Shown: positions 9,220-18,065 of the stretch, piece after piece
Layout of the letters: each line of letters begins with the position of its first letter
Position numbering within the stretch: position 1 is the first letter of the stretch
NCBI RefSeq assembly: GCF_002251365.1
Contig: NZ_NPJH01000006.1
Span: forward strand, 1-64,000
Reading direction: 5' to 3'
Source: Prevotella sp. P3-122
GTDB lineage: Bacteria > Bacteroidota > Bacteroidia > Bacteroidales > Bacteroidaceae
Length of the DNA stretch: 64,000 nt
Program-made: the position numbers and the translations under genes
Notes under the pieces: generated by a model
Database searches by the model: none
What the model saw: the letters and a program-made list of their open reading frames with translations, nothing else
Told to the model about the DNA's origin: nothing

Positions 9220-11700
9220 ATGAGCATAATGACGAACAGGTTTTTCCGTATGGCATTCGCCTCGTTCCTGTGTCTTGCAGACATGGGGACAACAGAAGCC
9301 GCTAATGACCAAAGTATGTCATCGGCACCCAGAGTGGAATACTATAAGGTTAATGGCGGTACACGCCCATCGGATGTCAGCAACCTCTGCCTATGGTATG
9401 ACTTTCCCTCTACCACCTCCGGCTCCAACAACCCTTGGATGGAATACGGCTTGCCTATTGGCAACGGCCAGATTGGCGCTACGCTTCTTGGTGGCGTGCG
9501 GCAGGACGAGATAATTCTTAATGAAAAGACCCTGTACAATGGTTCTCCGACCGACTGGGGCGAGCATGGCACATACGCCAGTCTGGGCAAGATATTGGTT
9601 GATGACATAAGCGGGATGGCAACTGTCGCTGACGATACCAGACCTATCAACAATTACGTGCGTTTCCTGGATATAGAGCAGGGGGTGGCAGGCGTGAGCT
9701 TCAGCAACGCTGACAATACACACTTCACGCGCCGCTATTTAGTGTCGGCTCCCCATCGCGTCATGGCTGCCCACTATGAGGCTGAGGGTAAGGACCGGCT
9801 GCACCTGCGGTTCTCCTATGACCCTGATGCCAGTATCGGGGCATCGGAGGTTACTTACAACGCTGGCCGTGCAACCTTTGGCGGACAACTTAAATGCGTC
9901 TGTTACAGTACCGAGATGAGAGTTGTTGCAGCAGACGGAACAGTGACCACATCTGAGCAGGGCATCGAGGTCCATGGCGCCACTGATGTCACTCTCTTTA
10001 TGACCGTAGCCACCAATTTCGACGACAGTACTCCTTCGTTTGTCAACGGCACACGCGGGCAAATAGCTGCCAGCAACAGCAAATTACTCGACACCGCATG
10101 TGCGGACGGATGGGAGAAAGTACACCATGACCATGTGGGACAGTTCTCGGAACTCATGGGACGTGTGCAGCTGCAACTGGGCGATGCCGCCAGCACAATG
10201 ACAACGAAGGCATTGGTAGACTATTACGCCAATGCCGACAACAGGACAAAGGCTGACGGGCTGTTCCTCGAACAGCTGTACTTCCAATACGGACGCTACC
10301 TGATGGTCAGCTGCAACAATGTACTGATTAATGTGCCAGCAAACTTGCAGGGCATTTGGAACAACGACTCCAATACCCGCTTCTGGCACTGCGACATCCA
10401 CACGGATGTCAATGTACAGATGAACTACTGGCCAGCAGAGACTACCAATCTCAGCTCCATGCACCTGCCATTCCTGAACAACATCATCACCCTTGCCGGT
10501 GACAGCTACAACTTCCACACGGTGGCACAGAGGTACAAGAGTGGTGTCCGTGGATGGATGGTGCCCACGGAGACCAACATCTTTGGAGGCACGTCGCAAT
10601 GGAAGTGGGACAAGATAAAGACTCTGGCGGCATGGAACTGCTCGCATCTGTGGCAGCATTACCGCTATACCCTGGACCGTGACTTCCTAAAGCGTGCGCT
10701 GCCGGCAATGCTCGCTTCGGCCCAGTTCCTGAAGGATATCAGCACCAAGGCTGATAACGGCACGTGGTTTGTGGCAGATGAGTATTCTCCAGAGCATGGT
10801 CCGGCGGGATATTCCACTGCATTTGCACAACAGAACACAGCAGAGGTGGTAAGCAGCGTTATAAAGGGAGCCGAGGCTCTGGGCAAGGAATCACCTGTGG
10901 CGGAGGATGAGCTACAGGAGATGCGCGACTTCTGGAATGTGCTTGACCGTGGACTGCACACCGAGGAATACAACGGAAAGACATGCCTGAAAGAATGGGC
11001 AGAGCTAAGTCTTAACTCGCAGAACGATGCAAGCAACCACCGTCACCTGAGCCACCTCATGGCTCTGTTCCCCTACGGCCAGGTATCTGGCTTTGCCAAT
11101 GATGCTAACGGAAAACATCTCTTTAACGCAGCTGTCAACTCGTTGCTCGTGCGCAATGCCACTGACGTTACAGGGTGGTCGGGAGGATGGAAGGTAAACC
11201 TCCTTGCAAGGGCACTCATGGGCAACGAGGCACGGGAGATATTTGCGCTCATGCTCAAGCACAGCCAAAGCTATGTCATCGCCATGGCTGGACAGGGTGG
11301 ATGCTATTACAACCTGTGGGACGCCCATTCACCATTCCAGATAGACGGCAACTTCGGATATACCTCAGGCGTGGCCGAAATGCTCCTGCAGAGCTATGAC
11401 GGCAACGTGCATCTGCTGCCGGCAGTGCCATCGGCATGGACGGATGGAAGCATCAGGGGACTGAAAGCGGTGGGTGACTTCACTGTAGACCAGGAGTGGA
11501 AGGATTGCAAGTTCACTCGCGCAAGGATAGTCAACCATCAGGGAATGCCACTCACCGTGACGGTAGGACTGCTACCTGCCGATGCGTCGCTCTCTGCTAC
11601 TGTCAACGGAACCGAGGTCGGTATTACCGACAATGGCGATGGCAGCTTCTCTATCCCGACATCCGCCGCTGGCGACATCATTTGCCTAAAAGCGGAATAA
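9220..11700 (+). CDS. Glycoside hydrolase family 95 (alpha-L-fucosidase-like)
   Basis: An 826-residue exported glycosidase. After a signal peptide (about residues 1-27) comes the GH95 N-terminal domain (WMEYGLPIGNGQIGATLLGG, EIILNEKTLYNGSP). The (alpha/alpha)6 catalytic barrel follows, with the family segments NLQGIWNND, DVNVQMNYWPAETTNL, and near the end WDAHSPFQIDGNFG. GH95 enzymes remove alpha-1,2-L-fucose or related alpha-L-galactose from host glycans and plant xyloglucan by inversion. ATG 9220 and ATG 9229 are both possible starts. It sits 49 bases after the thioredoxin/TonB_C gene, and no PUL SusC/D pair is nearby. Confidence 0.92.
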   Translation: MSIMTNRFFRMAFASFLCLADMGTTEAANDQSMSSAPRVEYYKVNGGTRPSDVSNLCLWYDFPSTTSGSNNPWMEYGLPIGNGQIGATLLGGVRQDEIILNEKTLYNGSPTDWGEHGTYASLGKILVDDISGMATVADDTRPINNYVRFLDIEQGVAGVSFSNADNTHFTRRYLVSAPHRVMAAHYEAEGKDRLHLRFSYDPDASIGASEVTYNAGRATFGGQLKCVCYSTEMRVVAADGTVTTSEQGIEVHGATDVTLFMTVATNFDDSTPSFVNGTRGQIAASNSKLLDTACADGWEKVHHDHVGQFSELMGRVQLQLGDAASTMTTKALVDYYANADNRTKADGLFLEQLYFQYGRYLMVSCNNVLINVPANLQGIWNNDSNTRFWHCDIHTDVNVQMNYWPAETTNLSSMHLPFLNNIITLAGDSYNFHTVAQRYKSGVRGWMVPTETNIFGGTSQWKWDKIKTLAAWNCSHLWQHYRYTLDRDFLKRALPAMLASAQFLKDISTKADNGTWFVADEYSPEHGPAGYSTAFAQQNTAEVVSSVIKGAEALGKESPVAEDELQEMRDFWNVLDRGLHTEEYNGKTCLKEWAELSLNSQNDASNHRHLSHLMALFPYGQVSGFANDANGKHLFNAAVNSLLVRNATDVTGWSGGWKVNLLARALMGNEAREIFALMLKHSQSYVIAMAGQGGCYYNLWDAHSPFQIDGNFGYTSGVAEMLLQSYDGNVHLLPAVPSAWTDGSIRGLKAVGDFTVDQEWKDCKFTRARIVNHQGMPLTVTVGLLPADASLSATVNGTEVGITDNGDGSFSIPTSAAGDIICLKAE

Positions 11701-11736
11701 GGCTACCGCAGAATACACAAACGGTTACTCAAAACT

Positions 11737-11772
11737 TATGCGTCCCGTCGTGAAGGCACGACGGGACGCATA
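11737..11772. terminator. Bidirectional terminator between GH95 and GH51
   Basis: A perfect 16-bp stem (TATGCGTCCCGTCGTG and its complement) around an AAGG loop, flanked by A/T-rich sequence on both sides. It lies between the convergent GH95 and GH51 genes and can end both. Confidence 0.9.
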
Positions 11773-11793
11773 TGTTTAAACTACTGTGTTCAA

Positions 11794-13773
11794 TTATAGC
11801 TGTATGGTGTACATCACGAAGGAATGGGGCTGCATATCCACCGTCATCTTCTTGCTTACCTTCACGTTCTCCCTTACGGGGGCTACAGGCTGTGCGTCAA
11901 AGTTGTTCTCCTGGTCAGGCTCACCGGCAAGAGTGGTCTTAACGGCATTCTTCTTCAGTCCAGAGAAGCGTGAGAGGTCGATGTTCACCTTTCGTGCGTC
12001 GGCGGCAGCGTTGCACACCTTCACAAACAGCTGGCGCGTCTTGGTGTTGAGCACTACCGACTGTTCCTGCATGTTGGTCTTCTCACCCTCGAAAGTCACG
12101 CAGTCGCCATAGTAGTAGTTGCCCGATGACTGTCCGAACATCTGCTGCACATAGTAGCTGCAGGTGAGGAACGGGCGCTCGTTGTCGAAATATATCAGGT
12201 CTGGGTTCCAGTTAGTTGCATTTTTGCGTGCGAACAATGGTGCGTAGCTTGTCATGCAGACAATGTCGCCATTCCGCTCCACGTGCAGCAGGTAGAGGGC
12301 CTCGGCCAGGGCATCACGCATCTTCTTGTCCTTTGACGCATACTCGCCGAGATACACCTTTGTCTTACCCTCACGCGGATAGCTGTCATACTGTCGGCTG
12401 GTCTCGAAATAGTCGTGTTTCTCATAGTAGTGCTCGTCCAGGATTGGCATGTCCAGCTCGCGTGCCAGCTTCCAGCCCGCCTCGTAGTCGGGGTTACCGG
12501 GATGAGAACCTGGGCCGGCCGTACCTACGATTACAATCTCGGGATGCTTTTCCGTAATCTTAGCGTACATATATTTGAAGCGCTCAACAAACTCGGGCGA
12601 TATCTTCTCCTCATTGCCTATGCCGAGATATTTCAGTCCGAAAGGCTTGGGGTGCCCGGCAGCAGCCCTCACCTTACCCCACTTGGTGTTCTCGTCGCCG
12701 TTAGCCCATTCTATGAGGTCGAGTGCATCCTGCACCCATTCGTCCATCTCCTGCATGGGCACCACCTCCTGTGCCTGTGTCGGCCACATTTCCCAACCGC
12801 CATTGGCACCCTGGCAGCTCACTCCGCATGGCAGTATTGGCACAGGCTGCATGTTCATGTCCTCGCACATCTGGAAATATTCATAGTAACCCAGTCCCAT
12901 CGACTGATGATATCCCCATGTGTTTTTCAGCTGTCGCCTCTGCTCCTTTGGTCCAACGGTAGTCTTCCAGCGATATGTGTTCCAGAATCCGTCGCCACCA
13001 CCATGCACCACGCATCCGCCAGGGAAACGCAAGAACTTTGGATTAAGAGCCGCAAGAGCCTCAGCCAGGTCCCTGCGCAGTCCGTGTCCCTTATAGGTAT
13101 CCTGAGGCATGAGCGACAGCTGGTCGACATCCATAACACCGAGAGTGAGCACCAGCACGCGCAAGGCCGCATTGCGGCAGTCGCCATTGGCACGTAGCGT
13201 AGCCGTATATGGAGTCCACGTCTGACCATTTACCGTCAGCACGGTATCTGCAAGCACCTTGCCCTTCTTGCCCGGTTCTACAAGCGATACCCTCACCTGC
13301 TTGTCCTTGCCATCGACATTGCGTGCGAAGAACGAGAAGTCGTAGCAGGCATCCGCCTTCACGCTGATGCCGTCAAAGCCGTGGTTCTCCAGTCCGAAGC
13401 CCTTCCATCCGTCGTAGTCCTTGAACTCTCTCACGCGTTCTGTGGTCAGGCGCATATAGTTGGGGTTATTAGGGTGTATAGGGTCCTGCTGTAGAGCCTG
13501 AGCAAGACCGAGCGAGTGGCCGGGGCGTATCACCCTCCATGCCGTGCCTGGTCCCCATCCGTCACGTTCTGCAAGATTGAACTCGAAAGAGCCATTCTGC
13601 AGCAACTCTGCATACAGTCCGCCATCGGCAGAGGAGCTGATATCCTCGAAGAAGATACCAATCAGTTCGTCACTGATTTGTTTGCCGCCTTGTGGAGCCT
13701 GCATGGGCTTCTGGGCGTTTACGCTGAGTGTCGATGCAAGAATCAGTGCACCGGTCAGAGTTTGTCTAATCAT
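11794..13773 (-). CDS. Alpha-L-arabinofuranosidase, glycoside hydrolase family 51
   Basis: A 659-residue exported enzyme that releases arabinofuranose from arabinan or arabinoxylan. Residues 1-20 form a signal peptide (ending VNAQ). The N-terminal beta region (ISDELIGIFFEDISSSADGGLYAELLQNGSFEF) precedes the TIM barrel with PKFLRFPGGC, the acid/base motif GIGNEE near residue 387 and the nucleophile motif LGEYAS near residue 475. A C-terminal beta-sandwich closes the protein. Domains and length are typical of Bacteroidetes GH51. It stands alone, with a TAACTTTGC -7 box (13826 to 13818, minus) about 45 bases before the ATG. Confidence 0.94.
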   Translation of the reverse strand: MIRQTLTGALILASTLSVNAQKPMQAPQGGKQISDELIGIFFEDISSSADGGLYAELLQNGSFEFNLAERDGWGPGTAWRVIRPGHSLGLAQALQQDPIHPNNPNYMRLTTERVREFKDYDGWKGFGLENHGFDGISVKADACYDFSFFARNVDGKDKQVRVSLVEPGKKGKVLADTVLTVNGQTWTPYTATLRANGDCRNAALRVLVLTLGVMDVDQLSLMPQDTYKGHGLRRDLAEALAALNPKFLRFPGGCVVHGGGDGFWNTYRWKTTVGPKEQRRQLKNTWGYHQSMGLGYYEYFQMCEDMNMQPVPILPCGVSCQGANGGWEMWPTQAQEVVPMQEMDEWVQDALDLIEWANGDENTKWGKVRAAAGHPKPFGLKYLGIGNEEKISPEFVERFKYMYAKITEKHPEIVIVGTAGPGSHPGNPDYEAGWKLARELDMPILDEHYYEKHDYFETSRQYDSYPREGKTKVYLGEYASKDKKMRDALAEALYLLHVERNGDIVCMTSYAPLFARKNATNWNPDLIYFDNERPFLTCSYYVQQMFGQSSGNYYYGDCVTFEGEKTNMQEQSVVLNTKTRQLFVKVCNAAADARKVNIDLSRFSGLKKNAVKTTLAGEPDQENNFDAQPVAPVRENVKVSKKMTVDMQPHSFVMYTIQL

Positions 13774-13817
13774 CTTTAAAAGTAATATTCGTTAGAAAAT
13801 AAAGTTATGTATCTGGA

Positions 13818-13826
13818 GCAAAGTTA
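13818..13826 (-). promoter_or_regulatory. -7 box for GH51
   Basis: TAACTTTGC on the minus strand fits the Bacteroidetes -7 element and lies 45 bases upstream of the GH51 start. No strong TTTG is seen 19-21 bases further up. Confidence 0.5.
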
Positions 13827-13923
13827 CTAATTTTTGTTCATAATGTCTATTGTTACCTCAACTTTTTATGCAATATCTGTAAACAGATGCCTCGGAGACG
13901 CTGCATTATTCGCATAAAATGAT

Positions 13924-13932
13924 TATCTTTGC
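13924..13932 (+). promoter_or_regulatory. -7 box for the lipoprotein-HTH regulator
   Basis: TATCTTTGC lies 45 bases upstream of ATG 13977. Transcription would start near 13940, downstream of the in-frame ATG at 13929, which therefore cannot be the start. Confidence 0.6.
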
Positions 13933-13976
13933 AGATGTTTCAACTGGGTTCCGCCTATACATTATTTATATATATT

Positions 13977-14996
13977 ATGAGAAGAGTCTCTTATATCATT
14001 TTATTCATTATGCCATTCCTGCTCTTGTCCTGTTCCAAAGACAAGGGACAAGAGGTTTTTGTGCTGAATGGAACCTGGGAGCTGGAATGTGTAGTCTATC
14101 CTGACGGAGAGACCTATCAGTATAATCAGGACGATTTGACCTTGCTTCGCATCTACGACGACAGTTGCTATTATGAGTGCCGCATACTGGTGGCGCCAAG
14201 TGGAAAGTTGGCGGTGCCTGGCATTAGGGAGCACTACACCCTGATAGACCATGGAAAGAATAATTACCTCTATCTTCAGGAGGATAACAATTTTCCTCTT
14301 ACAGTCGTCAACGACTCTACCATCGTCATTCAGGAGGTTGGACGAAAGTACACATGGAAGGTTTGTACCACCTACAGTGACGAAGCAGTGGCTGAGATTA
14401 CCAATATTGTCAGGAACGATGTCAACGACGGTTCCAGAGCCCCTCATAGATATGTCTTCTCGTATGCCGAGAGTCATCTGAAGAGTGTAAATCATACTCT
14501 CGTATACACGCTCATCTTCATTGGTGTGGCATTTATGATGTTCCTGAACTATGTGTATTTCCTTTACAGGAACAAGAAGCGTGTCGAGAACGAACTGAAA
14601 CTTATTGAGCAGGAGAGGCAGTCGTTGCCTGAGCCTGTGCGTATGGCGATGAACAGCGTAGAGGATGATTTTCACCAGAGCGAGTTTTACCTTTCTCTGC
14701 GCAAGAAGATTTCAAGGGGAGAGCGCCTGAACAAGGACGATTGGAACGGCATAGAGGAACACTTCAAGAGAGTGTATCCTCGTTTTAACAGCACGCTGCT
14801 TACACTGCGAAACATGTCGGAGATAGAGATGCAGGTATGCCAGCTTCTCAAGCTGAACGTGTCGCCGTCGGACATTGCCACCGTGCTCTGCAAGGACAAG
14901 AGCAGTATCAGCAGCATACGCAGCCGCCTCTATTCTAAAGTTTTTGACAAGAAGGGCAGTAGTAAGGATTGGGATGAGTTTATCTATTCATTATAA
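13977..14996 (+). CDS. Membrane-tethered lipoprotein with C-terminal HTH-like domain
   Basis: A 339-residue protein with three parts. A lipoprotein signal peptide (FLLLSC lipobox) leads into an outward-facing lipocalin-like beta domain (NGTWELECVVYPDGETY, about residues 25-145). A transmembrane helix follows near residue 180 (LVYTLIFIGVAFMMFLNYVYFLYR). The rest is a cytoplasmic coiled segment ending in a LuxR/TPR-regulator-like helix-turn-helix (MSEIEMQVCQLLKLNVSPSD...SSISSIRSRLYSK). This is the plan of a one-component membrane sensor that binds DNA directly. The array of TTTGCAAA sites just after its stop and the small exported protein beyond suggest a local target. Ligand and DNA site are unknown. 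Confidence 0.75.
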   Translation: MRRVSYIILFIMPFLLLSCSKDKGQEVFVLNGTWELECVVYPDGETYQYNQDDLTLLRIYDDSCYYECRILVAPSGKLAVPGIREHYTLIDHGKNNYLYLQEDNNFPLTVVNDSTIVIQEVGRKYTWKVCTTYSDEAVAEITNIVRNDVNDGSRAPHRYVFSYAESHLKSVNHTLVYTLIFIGVAFMMFLNYVYFLYRNKKRVENELKLIEQERQSLPEPVRMAMNSVEDDFHQSEFYLSLRKKISRGERLNKDDWNGIEEHFKRVYPRFNSTLLTLRNMSEIEMQVCQLLKLNVSPSDIATVLCKDKSSISSIRSRLYSKVFDKKGSSKDWDEFIYSL

Positions 14997-15011
14997 GCAC
15001 GTTGGCAGAGG

Positions 15012-15083
15012 TTTGCAAACTCTTTGCAAACCTTTTGCAAAGTAAAATACAACCTCGTAAATCATTTGCCAACATATTGCAAA
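15012..15083. promoter_or_regulatory. Phased array of TTTGCAAA operator-like sites
   Basis: Five copies or near-copies of the palindrome TTTGCAAA start at 15012, 15023, 15034, 15065 (TTTGCCAA) and 15076 (ATTGCAAA). Within both groups the spacing is exactly 11 bp, one helical turn, so proteins would bind one face of the DNA. The array lies 35-105 bp upstream of the -7 box of the next gene. Confidence 0.6.
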
Positions 15084-15115
15084 CCCGATTTCTTCGTAAT
15101 GTAATGGCTGTGCTC

Positions 15116-15124
15116 TACCTTTGC
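15116..15124 (+). promoter_or_regulatory. -7 box for the DUF4488-like gene
   Basis: TACCTTTGC fits TAnnTTTG and lies about 90 bases upstream of ATG 15213, just downstream of the TTTGCAAA array. Confidence 0.5.
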
Positions 15125-15212
15125 TGTCGAAATCCTTCAGGGACGTGCAGTTACAGACTTGCTGCTGCCTGACATGGAAATCGATTCTTTACAATTCAAA
15201 TTTTCATCAATT

Positions 15213-15746
15213 ATGAAGAACAAGTTTATTTTTTCAGCCGTTGTTTCGGTAAAGGCATGTGCAGTATTCGTGGCACTCGTGTTCCTTTCTTTGGCAAATG
15301 CTACATCAGCTTTCGCTCAGGCAAAGGTTGCTGACAAGGAAATCGTTGGTGTGTGGATTATGACCTCGATGAAGTGGGAGGGAGAGAACAAGAACCACAT
15401 CAACGAGGACTACAACCAGATTAAGGTTTATCGCGCAAATGGCGAGTATGCGTGTGCAGAAATCGTTAAGGACAAGCAGGGCAACTATGTCATTCTTCCT
15501 CATGAGTACGGCACATATTCACTCAAGAACGGCATGTACAGCGAGATGGGTCGCAAGGCAATCAAGTACGAGTGGGTCAACAAGGTAACATCGAGAGGTC
15601 ACTGGTTCAACCGTATAGACGAGTGGAAGAAGGTTGTCGATATGCCTGAAGAGCTGACACAGCATGTAGTGGAGAAGTGCAAGGCTGCCAAGACCTCACC
15701 CGAGAGGATCCAGAAACTGATTAAACAGTATATCTTCAAAAAGTAA
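15213..15746 (+). CDS. Small exported lipocalin-like protein (DUF4488-like)
   Basis: A 177-residue protein with a signal peptide (about residues 1-40, ending SAFAQA) and a mature part beginning DKEIVGVWIMTSMKWEGENK. It resembles the Bacteroidetes lipocalin-like/DUF4488 group, which has a 'GVWxL' entry strand and a Y-G-T-Y-L pattern (HEYGTYSLKNGMY). The frame is open back to 15159, but ATG 15213 immediately precedes the signal peptide. Function is unknown. Its position behind a membrane-tethered regulator that carries a lipocalin-like sensor suggests a sensor-and-target pair; this is inference. Confidence 0.7.
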   Translation: MKNKFIFSAVVSVKACAVFVALVFLSLANATSAFAQAKVADKEIVGVWIMTSMKWEGENKNHINEDYNQIKVYRANGEYACAEIVKDKQGNYVILPHEYGTYSLKNGMYSEMGRKAIKYEWVNKVTSRGHWFNRIDEWKKVVDMPEELTQHVVEKCKAAKTSPERIQKLIKQYIFKK

Positions 15747-15798
15747 TTTACTTCGTTAGAGATGGTAAATCGAACATTAGTAAGTTCGTGGGGGTCAT

Positions 15799-15846
15799 GG
15801 GGACAGGTACATTGGTTCACTCTTTAGGGTCGATGAACCTGTCCCC
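15799..15846. repeat. REP-like palindrome
   Basis: GGGGACAGGT at 15799-15808 and its exact complement ACCTGTCCCC at 15837-15846 enclose a second nested pair (GGTTCA...TGAACC). The 48-base palindrome lies between two genes and resembles REP/IS200-type extragenic palindromes. Confidence 0.55.
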
Positions 15847-15858
15847 GATGATTCGTAA

Positions 15859-16011
15859 AAACATTCAAGGAACTTCAAGTTCTATGAGCGCAACGGCTTT
15901 AAATTCCTATTCAGTTCTGAGGAACAAGAACGAGAGTTCCGTGATTTGAAGCCAGATAGACCAATCAACACTTAACTGATGTATTTCGATCTCATTGAAT
16001 TGTTGAACTGA
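15859..16011 (+). pseudogene. C-terminal remnant of a GNAT acetyltransferase
   Basis: Reading from 15859 the frame gives NFKFYERNGFKFLFSSEEQE, then RPINT, a TAA at 15973-15975, and continues in frame as LMYFDLIELLN to a TGA at 16009-16011. FYERNGF...(R)LMYFDLIELL is the typical C-terminus of GNAT acetyltransferases in this phylum, so TAA replaces a codon such as CGA. The N-terminal two thirds are missing; a TAA just upstream (15856) closes the frame. This is a decayed fragment. Confidence 0.6.
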
Positions 16012-16104
16012 CAATCACCAAATGTCGGTTGCAACTTATCAGCATGGGCGTTCATAAATACATAAATGTACAAACGGTTACGAGCGCTAATTATCAGCGT
16101 TCAT

Positions 16105-16165
16105 GTCGCAAGCATAAGAAAAAACAGGCACTTTGACACACATTGTTGGAGTGCCCTTTTAATAT
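16105..16165 (+). terminator. Possible terminator in the 15.7-16.4 kb intergenic region
   Basis: GGCACT and AGTGCC bracket a 17-base middle that can partly pair (16124-16159), followed by CTTTTAAT. It may end the transcript that once covered the GNAT gene. The remainder of the gap up to 16260 shows no gene. Confidence 0.4.
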
Positions 16166-16270
16166 TTTCAAAGTGTATGCTAGTTTGACGATAAGAATAT
16201 TACAACTGACAACATTTATCGCAAATTCAACTCCTTTTATGCTCTACTTATGTACTATACATGTCAAAAT

Positions 16271-16393
16271 TTAGACCTACAATCCGCCTTGTTAGATCAT
16301 ATCATATTGTTTATTAATAGTTTAGATTTTGTGCTACTATCTACGAATTAGACCCATATTCTGAGCAAGACTCAATATAATTGAGTAACTTTA
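16271..16393 (+). promoter_or_regulatory. Promoter of the TPR-HTH regulator with TTAGACC boxes
   Basis: The -7 box TAACTTTA is at 16386-16393, preceded by GAG. A TTAGACC box starts at 16348, exactly 38 bp upstream of it, and another starts at 16271. A 7-bp inverted repeat (ACTCAAT ata ATTGAGT, 16370-16386) overlaps the box edge. The same arrangement recurs before the 18219 gene. Confidence 0.6.
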
Positions 16394-16412
16394 CAGCCAA
16401 AAACATTCAGCA

Positions 16413-18047
16413 ATGAGAAGAATCTTCAATAAATCTCTTTTGTTTGTAGTTGTCCTGTTGTCAGCCTATAGTTGTAGCAAGGCACCAACAGTCAACATGG
16501 ACACTATGCTTGATATTGTGGATGCATATCCAGATAGCGTGTTATACACTCTACAAAACGTAAGCGTAAATGATCTTGATGACGAGGACTTTGCGAAATA
16601 TGCTCTTAGCATTACATGGGCTTTGGACAAATCAGGTAATGACGTTGGCAATGACAGTCTATTACGTCACGCGTACATATATTATAATGTACATGACAAA
16701 GACAAGTATCATGCAAGGTGCATGTATTATATGGGTAAATACTATACACTGGTGGATAGTATAGAGCAAGCAGAACAATGCTTCAATCTATCTGCCGAAT
16801 CAGCAGAAAAGCAGAAAGACTATAAAACAGAAAGTTTTTCGTATGAGAAACTTTCAAGACTCATGGCTGATCATGCCCCTCATAAAGCGGAACAGTATGC
16901 AGTAAGAGCCTTTGATTGTTATAACAAACTTGATTGCAGGGATTCTGTGAATCTTGTATATCTCTTGCTCAATGCTGGTTACTGCTCCATGCAGAACAAT
17001 CACAGAATGCAAGCGAAGGACAAGATGCAAGAAGCCTTACATCTCTCGACAGTTATCAATGATTCCACATTAATATCCTCATCATATCAGGATTTGTCTG
17101 TTCTGTACAATTTCTGCGGTCAGAGAGATAGTTGCTTGTGTACTATTCGCAAAGCATGTGATTATCAATCACAGCCAAATATTTCATGTCGACAGGCGTT
17201 GGTTGATGCTTTGCTATCAAACAATCTTATTGATGAAGCTGAGGATGAGCTATCAAAACTCAACCCTACTAACGACATTGGACGATATTCAAAACTCTAT
17301 AAGCAGCATATCCTCTCAATCAAGAAGAAAGATGAAGCCAAGGCTGTACTGTTTGCAGATTCCGCATACCTCTGTTTAGAGAAAATGTATAGCAAAGAAC
17401 TAGATGCAAAAAGCGAATACTACCAAAACGTCATACATGAGACCCAGAAGAAAGCAGATGCTCAGCGTCTGGCAAAGAATCGAGGACTAATCATACTTCT
17501 TGAAGTAATCGCCATTGTGTTCTTACTTTACGTTTACAATACACATAAAAGACAAACTGATCTTAAACTAAAAAACGAAGAGGAAAAGAATCGTATGAGG
17601 CTTGCTCATGAACAGGAATTGCATAAAAAGGAAACGGAGTATCTGAACGCCATACATGAGAAGGAAATCTCAAATAGAGACATTCAAATTGGAGTGATGC
17701 GAGATTTCCTTCTGAAGAAAATATCTATAGCGCAGAAGATTGAGCAGATAAAGGAAACTCCAGAATGCAGGAAAATTCTGCAAGAGGATGACTGGGAAGA
17801 ACTGGAGGTTTTTCTCAATAGTGTTGACAACATGTTTGTCAGCCGAATAAAGGAACGATTTCCACTTCTAACCGATAAAGATGTACAATTATTCATGCTT
17901 CTAAGACTGCAAATACCTACTAACAGGATTGCATCCATATATTGCATCTCAGAAAAAGCTGTAAAACAGAAGCTGTATCTGTACAAAGAAAAGGTCGGAT
18001 TAGAGGGAGAAAAAACGTCTCTAAGAGCATTTGTTGAGACATTTTAG
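16413..18047 (+). CDS. Membrane-tethered TPR lipoprotein with HTH-like C-terminus
   Basis: A 544-residue protein. A lipoprotein signal peptide (LLSAYSC, about residue 21) is followed by tetratricopeptide-type helices over about residues 30-340 (ARCMYYMGKYYTLVDSIEQAEQCF and similar). Then come one transmembrane helix (GLIILLEVIAIVFLLYVY, near 365-382), a charged coiled coil, and a C-terminal HTH-like domain (LTDKDVQLFMLLRLQIPTNR...ISEKAVKQKLYLYKEK). This is a known Bacteroidales layout for regulators that sense outside and bind DNA inside without phosphorelay. Autoregulation and control of the downstream 117-residue gene are suggested by shared TTAGACC boxes. It is AT-rich compared with flanking housekeeping genes. 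Confidence 0.78.
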   Translation: MRRIFNKSLLFVVVLLSAYSCSKAPTVNMDTMLDIVDAYPDSVLYTLQNVSVNDLDDEDFAKYALSITWALDKSGNDVGNDSLLRHAYIYYNVHDKDKYHARCMYYMGKYYTLVDSIEQAEQCFNLSAESAEKQKDYKTESFSYEKLSRLMADHAPHKAEQYAVRAFDCYNKLDCRDSVNLVYLLLNAGYCSMQNNHRMQAKDKMQEALHLSTVINDSTLISSSYQDLSVLYNFCGQRDSCLCTIRKACDYQSQPNISCRQALVDALLSNNLIDEAEDELSKLNPTNDIGRYSKLYKQHILSIKKKDEAKAVLFADSAYLCLEKMYSKELDAKSEYYQNVIHETQKKADAQRLAKNRGLIILLEVIAIVFLLYVYNTHKRQTDLKLKNEEEKNRMRLAHEQELHKKETEYLNAIHEKEISNRDIQIGVMRDFLLKKISIAQKIEQIKETPECRKILQEDDWEELEVFLNSVDNMFVSRIKERFPLLTDKDVQLFMLLRLQIPTNRIASIYCISEKAVKQKLYLYKEKVGLEGEKTSLRAFVETF

Positions 18048-18065
18048 TACCTCTAAAAGTGTGAT

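Noticed and set aside
9220..13773. Complete polysaccharide utilisation locus around GH95 and GH51
   Set aside because: No SusC/SusD-like genes are present; the two genes converge and seem to be separate units.
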